Source of the DNA: Candidatus Moraniibacteriota bacterium
Lineage (GTDB): Bacteria; Patescibacteriota; Minisyncoccia; Moranbacterales; DUUL01
Length of the DNA: 5,707 nucleotides
Direction: 5' to 3'
Assembly: GCA_018399935.1 (NCBI GenBank)
Contig: JAGYNP010000042.1
Span: 1-5,707, forward strand
In this document: in pieces, positions 1-5,443 of the stretch
How positions within the stretch are numbered: position 1 is the first letter of the stretch
How the letters are laid out: each line of letters begins with the position of its first letter
The notes under the pieces: model-generated
What the model was told of the DNA's origin: nothing
Seen by the model: only the letters and a program-made list of their open reading frames with translations
Database searches by the model: none
Position numbers and translations under genes: made by a program

Positions 1-5
1 TACTA

Positions 6-11
6 TATAAT
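6..11 (+). promoter_or_regulatory. possible -10 hexamer upstream of the microprotein gene
   Basis: The hexamer TATAAT matches the bacterial sigma-70 -10 consensus exactly and ends 6 bases before the ATG at 18. The -35 element would lie outside the window, so only half of a promoter can be judged. If it works, transcription would begin close to position 18. That would give either a nearly leaderless message from ATG 18 or a leader of about 27 bases for the in-frame ATG at 45. In DNA this AT-rich a chance match is quite possible. Confidence 0.3.
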
Positions 12-17
12 AAAAAT

Positions 18-131
18 ATGTTGTTAAATAAAAGAAAAAAAATAATGAAAATTATTTGGATTTTTGTTGGAATTTTAGGAATAATTGGAATGGTTGGTTT
101 TTCTTTGGTTCCATTGTTACAATCTTTTTAA
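18..131 (+). CDS. small single-pass membrane protein, unknown function
   Basis: A 37-codon ORF runs from ATG 18 to TAA 129-131. It encodes a Lys/Arg-rich start (residues 2-11, including KRKK), then one hydrophobic helix (about residues 12-31, with IIWIFVGILGIIGMVGF), and ends PLLQSF. The basic N-terminus and hydrophobic core predict an inner-membrane protein with its N-terminus inside. An in-frame ATG at 45 would give a 28-residue version starting MKIIWIF. No in-frame stop lies between position 1 and 18, so a longer gene entering from the left cannot be excluded. It ends 16 bases before the division gene and was probably co-transcribed with it. I do not recognise a named family. The clean Lys-then-helix pattern makes it more than a random AT-rich ORF. 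Confidence 0.5.
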   Translation: MLLNKRKKIMKIIWIFVGILGIIGMVGFSLVPLLQSF

Positions 132-147
132 TTTTTAAAAATAAAAA

Positions 148-609
148 TTGTTTAAAAATAATAATAAATATTCCAATAATAATCAGGAAGGTTTTTTTCA
201 GTCTTTCAGAGTTAGGGTTTTTGTACTAACTTTATTATTTTTTGTGGCTTTTGTGGGGTATCATTTTTTAAGAATTAAACATAAACAACTTAAAATTAAT
301 AAAGAAGTTGCTGAATTGCAAGAAAAAATAGATGAATTTGAAAGCAGAAACAAAAATTTAGAGCAATTGGCTCAATATTTGCAGACCGATTATTTTAAAG
401 AGAGAGAAGCTAAGCAAAAACTTAATTTGGTTAAAGAAGGAGAAAAAGTTGTAATAGTTAAAAATAGTAAAATTAAAAGAACTTTAGAAAAAACTGAGGA
501 AAAAAAGCCTAAAGTTGAAATTGATAGACCTAATTACTATTATTGGTGGTATTATTTTTTTGGAATAAAACCGGAAATCAGTTCAACTAGTTTTTCTGAA
601 AAGATTTAA
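148..609 (+). CDS. DivIC/FtsB-family septum formation initiator
   Basis: This is a 153-residue bitopic membrane protein of the DivIC/FtsB family, which joins the FtsL/FtsQ-type division complex and helps activate septal peptidoglycan synthesis. Residues 1-23 are a short Asn/basic cytoplasmic tail, about 24-41 a transmembrane helix, and about 44-90 a coiled coil rich in Lys, Glu and Gln. This is followed by the family's hallmark end, REAKQKLNLVKEGEKVVIV (residues 86-104). The tail then continues for about 50 residues, longer than the E. coli protein, through a charged stretch (110-127) into an aromatic patch (YYYWWYYFF, 130-138). The start is TTG at 148: an in-frame TAA sits at 142-144 and there is no later ATG before the helix. 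No Shine-Dalgarno sequence is visible. The family call rests on architecture plus the LVKEGEKVV motif; whether it matches FtsB or DivIC specifically cannot be settled. Confidence 0.87.
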   Translation: MFKNNNKYSNNNQEGFFQSFRVRVFVLTLLFFVAFVGYHFLRIKHKQLKINKEVAELQEKIDEFESRNKNLEQLAQYLQTDYFKEREAKQKLNLVKEGEKVVIVKNSKIKRTLEKTEEKKPKVEIDRPNYYYWWYYFFGIKPEISSTSFSEKI

Positions 610-615
610 TCAAAG

Positions 616-702
616 TATTCAATATTCAACATCCAAAGTTTATTTAATATTTAAATATTTTAAAAACCAGCTATTGGATATTTGAAAATCAAATACTGAA
701 TA
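616..702. repeat. imperfect inverted repeat with nested palindrome
   Basis: The gap after the division gene contains two facing arms. TATTCAATATT (616-626) pairs with AATACTGAATA (692-702) with one mismatch, and ATCCAA (631-636) pairs with TTGGAT (674-679). CAA (627-629) can also pair with TTG (682-684), leaving a bulge at 685-691. The loop contains a perfect 14-base palindrome, AATATTTAAATATT (646-659). A T-rich run follows from 701. It could form a weak transcript-end hairpin or be a degenerate repeat element. The low GC content argues against a strong intrinsic terminator. Confidence 0.5.
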
Positions 703-732
703 TTTAGTTTTTAATTTTTAAATAAGTTGTTA

Positions 733-741
733 TGCTATAAT
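733..741 (+). promoter_or_regulatory. extended -10 promoter for glyA-folD
   Basis: TGCTATAAT is a perfect extended -10 element: TG, one base, then TATAAT at 736-741. Transcription would start near 748, giving a leader of about 40 bases before the glyA ATG. Only a poor AT-rich -35 (around 711-718) lies at the right distance, which is acceptable because an extended -10 can work without a good -35. It sits in the longest non-coding gap of the window, after the division gene and before glyA, where a new transcription unit would be expected. Confidence 0.6.
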
Positions 742-787
742 TTTATCTTGATTTTTAGAGGGATTTTAACTAATTAAATAAAACAAT

Positions 788-2032
788 ATGGATTATAAAA
801 ATTTAGAAAATCAAGATAAAGATGTTTTTTTGGCGATAAGTAGAGAAAAGGAGCGACAGATTAATGAAATTGAATTAATCGCTTCAGAAAATTATGTTTC
901 TTTAGCAGTTTTAGAATCTATGGGTTCTGTTTTAACTAACAAATATAGCGAAGGTTATCCGAAACATCGTTATTATGGAGGAAATCAAATTGTTGACATC
1001 GTCGAAGAAATTGCTATAGAAAGGGCTAAAAAAATATTTAATGCTGAACATGTTAATGTTCAACCGTTGTCAGGTTCTCCAGCCAACGCTGCTGTTTATT
1101 TTGCTTTTTTAAAACCTGGAGATAAAGTGATGGGTTTAAAATTGGATCACGGTGGTCATCTTTCACATGGTCACCCAGTAAATTTCTCAGGAATGCTTTA
1201 TGATTTTGTTCAATATGAAGTTGATTCAAAAACTGGAAAAATTGACATGAAAGAGGTTAGGAAGATAGCTTTAAAAGAAAAACCAAAAATGATAGTGGCT
1301 GGCTTTAGTGCTTATTCCAGAGAAATTGAATGGCAAAAATTTAAAGAGATTGCTGATGAAATTGGGGCTTATACTTTTGCTGATATTGCTCACACGGCTG
1401 GTTTGATAGCAGCTAAAAAAATGGATAATCCAGTACCTTATTTTGATGTTGTTTCTTCTACTACTCATAAAACTTTAAGAGGTCCGCGAGGAGCAATGAT
1501 TATGTGTAAAGAAAAATATGCCAAACAAATCGATAGAGCAGTTTTTCCTGGAATGCAGGGAGGTCCACATGATCATATTACTGCTGCTAAAGCGGTGGCT
1601 TTTGGGGAAATTTTAAGACCAGAATTTGCTGAATATGGAGATCAAATAATTAAAAATGCTCAAAAAATGGCAGAAGAATTTAAAAAAAGGGAGTACAAAG
1701 TGATTTCTGATGGGACTGACAATCATTTAATGGTAGTTGATATGACCAGTAAAGATATTGATGGGAAAACTGTAGAGGTAGCTTTGGAAAAATGTGGAAT
1801 TTCTGTTAGTCGTTCAACTATTCCGAATGATCCCAATCCTCCAATAAAACCTTCTGGGGTTCGGTTTGGTACCCCAGCGGTGACTACCAGAGGGATGAAA
1901 GAAACAGAAATTGTGAAAATTGTAGAATGGATTGACAAAGCTATTGGAAATAGGGATAATAATAAAGTTTTAAATCAAATTCAGAAAGAAGTAGAGGAAT
2001 TTTGTCAGAATTTTCCAATTCCAAGTGTTTAA
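788..2032 (+). CDS. glyA: serine hydroxymethyltransferase
   Basis: GlyA is a cytosolic PLP enzyme that interconverts serine + THF with glycine + 5,10-methylene-THF, the main entry of one-carbon units. The 414-residue protein is close to the usual bacterial length (E. coli 417) and looks intact. Visible family signatures are LIASENY (about 30-36), TNKYSEGYPKHRYYGG (50-65), QPLSGSPAN (92-100), HGGHLSHG (121-128), the D199/H202 pair in FADIAHTAG, and THKTLRGPRG with the Schiff-base lysine at K228. SGVRFGTPA carries R359, which by alignment with the family binds the substrate carboxylate. ATG 788 is the only possible start, because an in-frame TAA is at 779-781. The nearest G-rich purine run, AGAGGGA (757-763), ends 24 bases upstream, too far for normal ribosome pairing. 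folD follows after 34 bases and uses its product, so the two are probably one operon driven by the promoter at 733-741. Confidence 0.98.
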   Translation: MDYKNLENQDKDVFLAISREKERQINEIELIASENYVSLAVLESMGSVLTNKYSEGYPKHRYYGGNQIVDIVEEIAIERAKKIFNAEHVNVQPLSGSPANAAVYFAFLKPGDKVMGLKLDHGGHLSHGHPVNFSGMLYDFVQYEVDSKTGKIDMKEVRKIALKEKPKMIVAGFSAYSREIEWQKFKEIADEIGAYTFADIAHTAGLIAAKKMDNPVPYFDVVSSTTHKTLRGPRGAMIMCKEKYAKQIDRAVFPGMQGGPHDHITAAKAVAFGEILRPEFAEYGDQIIKNAQKMAEEFKKREYKVISDGTDNHLMVVDMTSKDIDGKTVEVALEKCGISVSRSTIPNDPNPPIKPSGVRFGTPAVTTRGMKETEIVKIVEWIDKAIGNRDNNKVLNQIQKEVEEFCQNFPIPSV

Positions 2033-2050
2033 ATTGGTATTGAGTTGTTA

Positions 2051-2068
2051 GTATTAAGTATTAAGTAT
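2051..2068. repeat. 7-base tandem repeat leading into the folD start
   Basis: GTATTAA occurs at 2051-2057 and again at 2058-2064, followed by a partial third copy, GTAT (2065-2068), whose last two bases are the AT of the folD start codon. It fills about half of the 34-base glyA-folD spacer and occupies the place where a Shine-Dalgarno sequence would lie. Confidence 0.7.
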
Positions 2069-2933
2069 GACTAAAAAACATACCCAAATAGTGGATGGGA
2101 ACAAAATCGCCAAGAGAATTAAAGGTCAAGTGTTTAAGGAAGTTTTAGCTTTAAATAAGTATGAAGTTCAAAATGCTGAAATAAGGCCTAATTTAGCAAT
2201 TTTAATAATAGGTGAAAATCAAGAATCGGAACTTTATGTTAGTAAAAAAATAGAAGAAGCTAAAAAAGTTGGTATAGATACCCATCTTTATAGATTTAGC
2301 AATGAGAGTTTAGAAAATGAGATTCTTGAGGCTATTGAGGTTTTGAACCAAGATTCAGAGATTGATGCAATTTTAGTTCAATTGCCTTTGCCAAAAAAAT
2401 TTAATACTGATAAAATAATAAAGAAAATTGATCCCCAAAAAGATGTTGATTGTTTTCATCCTGATAATCAAAATAAAAAGGATGACAAGATTATCTCACC
2501 TGTTCATAGGGCAGTTTTAGAAATACTAAAAGAAGTGAAGTTTAAGATTAGTAATAAAAAGGTTTTAATCATTTCAAATTCAAAGATTTTTGGTAAAAAA
2601 TTAGAAAAAATTCTTAAAAAAAAAGAAGCTGATGTTAAAATGGTTTTATCTGATGACTCAAACTTAAAGAAAGAAATAAAGAAAGCTGACCTCTTAATTA
2701 GTGCTACTGGCAAGGCTCATTTTATCAATAAAGATATGTTAAAGGATCAAGTTGGAATTATTGATATTGGGATATCCAGAGAAGGTGATAAAATTAAAGG
2801 TGATGTGGACGATAAATTTTTGGGAGATAAGGCTAGTTTTTATACCCCTGTTCCAGGGGGTGTTGGTCCAATAACTGTAGCGATTTTATTGAAAAATAGT
2901 TTAGAATTATTTAAAAAAAATATAAACAGTTAA
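2067..2933 (+). CDS. folD: divergent FolD, methylene-THF dehydrogenase/cyclohydrolase
   Basis: FolD oxidises 5,10-methylene-THF to methenyl-THF with NAD(P)+ and hydrolyses it to 10-formyl-THF, used for purines and initiator formyl-Met-tRNA. The protein is 288 residues, the normal length. Catalytic features are present: Y57 and K61 in ELYVSKK (the YxxxK pair), Q105 in VQLPLP, D128 in KDVDCFH, and the C-terminal TPVPGGVGPIT (260-270). The N-terminal catalytic domain is about 1-150 and the Rossmann domain about 155-270. Several usual motifs are altered. The PCTPxG loop reads SPVHRA (144-149), the nucleotide loop GRSxxVGxP reads SNSKIFGKK (170-178), and the usual HSxT-type segment reads LSDDS (194-198). 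The start is ATG 2067, with an in-frame TAA at 2055-2057 and no Shine-Dalgarno sequence. Its place directly after glyA, the source of its substrate, supports the role. Family membership is firm, but cofactor choice and full bifunctionality are uncertain. Confidence 0.93.
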   Translation: MTKKHTQIVDGNKIAKRIKGQVFKEVLALNKYEVQNAEIRPNLAILIIGENQESELYVSKKIEEAKKVGIDTHLYRFSNESLENEILEAIEVLNQDSEIDAILVQLPLPKKFNTDKIIKKIDPQKDVDCFHPDNQNKKDDKIISPVHRAVLEILKEVKFKISNKKVLIISNSKIFGKKLEKILKKKEADVKMVLSDDSNLKKEIKKADLLISATGKAHFINKDMLKDQVGIIDIGISREGDKIKGDVDDKFLGDKASFYTPVPGGVGPITVAILLKNSLELFKKNINS

Positions 2934-2974
2934 ATGATTAAATTGATAAAATTTTTAATAGAAGAATAAGTTAA

Positions 2975-4294
2975 ATGACAAAAGTAAAAAAAATAATATT
3001 TATTGGAATTGGAATAGCGGTTGTTAGTGGAATAGTTCTTTTTTGGTCTAGTAAGAGCAGCGAAAATGATAATCTCCAAAAAGAAACTGTTAAAAGTGGT
3101 TCTTTGAAGAAAACTATTTCAATTACAGGATCTTTGATTTCGGAAAGTTCAATTAATCTAAATTTTGAAAATCTTGGTAGACTTCAAGAAATAAAAGTTA
3201 AAGTTGGTGATGAAGTAGCTGAAGGTGATTTGATTGCGGTTTTGGAAAGCAATATTTTGAATGAACAAGTTAAGAAAGCCAGAGTTAATCTAGAAAGAGC
3301 TAAAATGGAAGCTGGTGCTAATAATGATACTACTCGGGAGATTTTGAAAAAAATTGAGAATGCTGAAGATTATCTGGAGGCGGTTGAAGATTATCATGAT
3401 CAAGTGGTTGATGCTGCTGAAATTTCTTGTCAAAATGCAGTTGAGTATGTTGATGATGTCGAAGATTATTATAATCAAATTGTTAGTGAGTCGGGAGTTG
3501 ATAGTATCGAAGCTAAGAGTGCTAAAATGACTTTAACAAGCGCTCAAAATACAAAAAAAGCTACTGAGGAAGCTTTGAAAACAGCCAAGAAAAATAAGGA
3601 ATTAAGTTTAATCTCAGCTGAAAATTCCCTGGATACAGTTGAGGAAAGTTTGAAAACAATCGAGTCTGACTATGCAGAAGGAAGTCGAAGTGCTTTGGTT
3701 GATTTGGCTGAAGTTGATTATCAAATTGCTTTAAAAAATTTGAATAATTCATCCTTGAAAGCTCCTTTAAATGGAGTGATTTCTAAGATTAATTATGAAG
3801 AAGGAGAGGTTATTGGTAGTACTAGTGTCGGTGGAACTTTTGGTGAAATGATAACTAAAGATTTTGTTTTGGAGGTTGATATTCCAGAAGCTAATATTTC
3901 TGAGGTGGAACTTGGACAAACCGCTAAAGTGGCTTTTGATGCTTTTGATTTTGAAGACAAATTTGAAGCAGAAGTAATAGAAATAAATCCAGCTTCGACT
4001 GAAATTCAAGGAGTGGTTTATTATAAAGCTAAATTGAAAATTGAAAATTCCAGTTTTCAATTTAAGGAAGGGATGAGTGCTGATGTTGATATTTTGATTG
4101 ATATTAAAAAGAACGTAATCAAAGTTTTGAATCAATTTGTTTTTTTAGAAAATGGACAAAATTTTGTTTATATTTTAAAAGATGAAAAATTATTTAAGAA
4201 GATTATTGAAGTTGGTCTGAACGGAGATGATGGTTATGTTGAAATTTTATCGGGATTAAAAGAAGGAGAAGAAGTTTATTTGGAAAGTTTATAA
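2975..4294 (+). CDS. HlyD/MacA-like membrane fusion (periplasmic adaptor) protein
   Basis: This 439-residue adaptor belongs to the HlyD/AcrA/MacA superfamily, whose members couple an inner-membrane transporter to export across the envelope. A transmembrane anchor lies at about 6-24, with no lipobox cysteine after it. The two halves of the lipoyl-like domain are GRLQEIKVKVGDEVAEGD (68-85) and LKAPLNGVISKINYEEGE (261-278). Between them (about 92-258) is a long Glu/Lys/Ala-rich helical hairpin. A beta-barrel domain (about 297-376) and a membrane-proximal domain (377-439, with NGQNFVYILKD and GLKEGEEVYL) follow. ATG 2975 is preceded directly by an in-frame TAA. MacA-type adaptors usually sit next to a MacB-type ABC transporter gene; here the next gene is mltG, so the partner must be elsewhere or the context differs. 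The last codons lie inside the AAAGT repeat. The substrate cannot be predicted. Confidence 0.92.
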   Translation: MTKVKKIIFIGIGIAVVSGIVLFWSSKSSENDNLQKETVKSGSLKKTISITGSLISESSINLNFENLGRLQEIKVKVGDEVAEGDLIAVLESNILNEQVKKARVNLERAKMEAGANNDTTREILKKIENAEDYLEAVEDYHDQVVDAAEISCQNAVEYVDDVEDYYNQIVSESGVDSIEAKSAKMTLTSAQNTKKATEEALKTAKKNKELSLISAENSLDTVEESLKTIESDYAEGSRSALVDLAEVDYQIALKNLNNSSLKAPLNGVISKINYEEGEVIGSTSVGGTFGEMITKDFVLEVDIPEANISEVELGQTAKVAFDAFDFEDKFEAEVIEINPASTEIQGVVYYKAKLKIENSSFQFKEGMSADVDILIDIKKNVIKVLNQFVFLENGQNFVYILKDEKLFKKIIEVGLNGDDGYVEILSGLKEGEEVYLESL

Positions 4295-4363
4295 TGTTTT
4301 TAAAGTTATAAAGTTTGTAAAGTCGAAAGTTCTTAAAGTTTTTAAAGTCAAAAAGTTTATAAT
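4284..4363. repeat. degenerate AAAGT repeat spanning the end of the adaptor gene
   Basis: AAAGT occurs at 4284, 4302, 4310, 4319, 4326, 4335, 4344 and 4352. From 4302 onward the spacing is 7-9 bases, with consensus near TTAAAGTTT or TAAAGTC. The array is bounded by two identical 12-mers, AAAGTTTATAAT, at 4284-4295 and 4352-4363. The first contains the adaptor's stop codon (4292-4294). It fills most of the 90-base gap to mltG. It is not CRISPR-like: units are too short and there are no unique spacers. It shows no hairpin and no obvious promoter. Confidence 0.75.
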
Positions 4364-4384
4364 AATTTTTTAAATTAAATTTAA

Positions 4385-5443
4385 ATGAATCGGAGATTTC
4401 TAGCGAAAATTGCTATAGTTTTTGGAATTTTAATAATTTTTGGGTTAGTAAGTTTTTTTATTTTTAAATCCAAAGCCTACAATAGTCGATTGAGTGATTC
4501 TGGTTTAGTTCAATTGTTTAAAATAAACAAAAACGAAGGAGCTAAAGAGATTGGTAATAACTTAGTCGAAGAAAAATTAATTAAAAATAAGTATTATTTT
4601 TATTATCAACTCTGGGAACAAGATTTAACTAGCAAAATTCAAGCTGGAAATTATGAGTTAAGTCCTAATATGACAGTGGAAGAGATCGTTCAAAAAATTG
4701 TTAATGGTAAAACAAAAGAAGTTTATCAAAAATTAATTATTCCAGAAGGTTTTACCAATACTAAAATAGTAGCTCGAATTAGGGAAATTGATTCTAAATT
4801 GGCGGATGAATTTAAAGAAATTGTTAGTTGTCATTGTCAAGAAAAAGATAATTGTGATTGTCAGAAGCTTAAAAATAAATATTTATTCTTAGAGGGTTTA
4901 CCAAGTGGAATTGATTTAGAGGGTTATCTTTTTCCAGACACTTATTTTATTTATCCAGAAGATGATGCTTTTAAATTAGTAACTAAATTTTTAAACAATT
5001 TTAAAGAAAAAATTGTTTTAAGAAATGCAAAAGAATTTGAAAAACAAGAAAAAACTTTGCATGAGGTCTTAACTTTAGCTTCAATTGTTGAAAAAGAAGT
5101 TCGTTCTGATAATGATAAAGAAATAGTAGCTGGTCTTTTTTGGGATAGAGTGGCGGATAATTATTTGTTACAAAGTTGTGCTACTTTGGCTTATATTTTA
5201 GGTGAAGATAAGAAACAATATACTTATGAGGATACTCAAATTGAATCACCTTTTAATACTTATAAATATAAAGGTTTGCCACCTGGACCAGTTAGTAATC
5301 CAGGTTTAAAATCAATTGAAGCTACTATAAGTCCTAAAAAATCGGATTACTATTATTTCTTAAGTGATCCAGTAACAGGAGAAACAGTTTTTTCTGAAAC
5401 TTTAGATGAACATAATCTTAATAAAAATAAGTACGGTTTATGA
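4385..5443 (+). CDS. mltG: endolytic peptidoglycan transglycosylase MltG (YceG-like)
   Basis: MltG is a membrane-anchored lytic transglycosylase that cuts nascent glycan strands and so sets their length. The 352-residue protein has a transmembrane anchor (about 8-28) and a LysM-like domain (about 41-112, with KINKNEGAKEIGNNLVEE and IQAGNYELSPNMTVEEI). The YceG catalytic domain follows. Its signatures are LEGYLFPDTY (178-187), LASIVEKE with the predicted catalytic Glu at E236 (231-238), LQSCATLAYILG (261-272), SPFNTYKYKGLPPGPVSNPG (288-307), and FSETLDEHN (336-344). ATG 4385 is directly preceded by an in-frame TAA; no Shine-Dalgarno sequence is seen. An unusual insert, CHCQEKDNCDCQ (149-160), lies between the two domains. 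The stop overlaps the start of the following rodA-like gene by ATGA, which implies joint transcription and probably translational coupling. This fits a partnership of glycan polymerase and strand terminator. Confidence 0.96.
   Translation: MNRRFLAKIAIVFGILIIFGLVSFFIFKSKAYNSRLSDSGLVQLFKINKNEGAKEIGNNLVEEKLIKNKYYFYYQLWEQDLTSKIQAGNYELSPNMTVEEIVQKIVNGKTKEVYQKLIIPEGFTNTKIVARIREIDSKLADEFKEIVSCHCQEKDNCDCQKLKNKYLFLEGLPSGIDLEGYLFPDTYFIYPEDDAFKLVTKFLNNFKEKIVLRNAKEFEKQEKTLHEVLTLASIVEKEVRSDNDKEIVAGLFWDRVADNYLLQSCATLAYILGEDKKQYTYEDTQIESPFNTYKYKGLPPGPVSNPGLKSIEATISPKKSDYYYFLSDPVTGETVFSETLDEHNLNKNKYGL

Noticed and set aside
703..720. Strong intrinsic terminator after the division gene
   Set aside because: T-rich sequence is present, but the preceding stem is almost all A-T with a bulge and a long loop, so it is listed only as an inverted repeat.
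610..787. Folate or glycine riboswitch ahead of glyA
   Set aside because: The predicted leader after the promoter is only about 40 bases, and the region lacks the GC-containing paired elements such riboswitches need.
2943..2971. Separate promoter for the adaptor gene (TTGATA as -35)
   Set aside because: No convincing -10 hexamer lies 16-18 bases downstream; the best is ATAAGT, and the gap to folD is only 41 bases.
3767..4135. 122-codon ORF on the minus strand inside the adaptor gene
   Set aside because: It is fully antisense to a well-supported gene, and its Phe/Asn/Ser-rich product with no recognisable motif is what a Lys/Glu/Ile-rich AT-biased gene gives on its opposite strand. The other minus-strand ORFs (1271-1468, 1723-1938, 2504-2713, 3290-3478, 3561-3752) fail for the same reason.
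4300..4360. CRISPR array in the spacer before mltG
   Set aside because: Units are 7-9 bases with no unique spacers, and no cas genes are in the window.
788..5443. Alternative genetic code (UGA read as Gly or Trp)
   Set aside because: Trp is encoded by TGG, no internal TGA interrupts the conserved frames, and mltG ends with TGA at the expected place.
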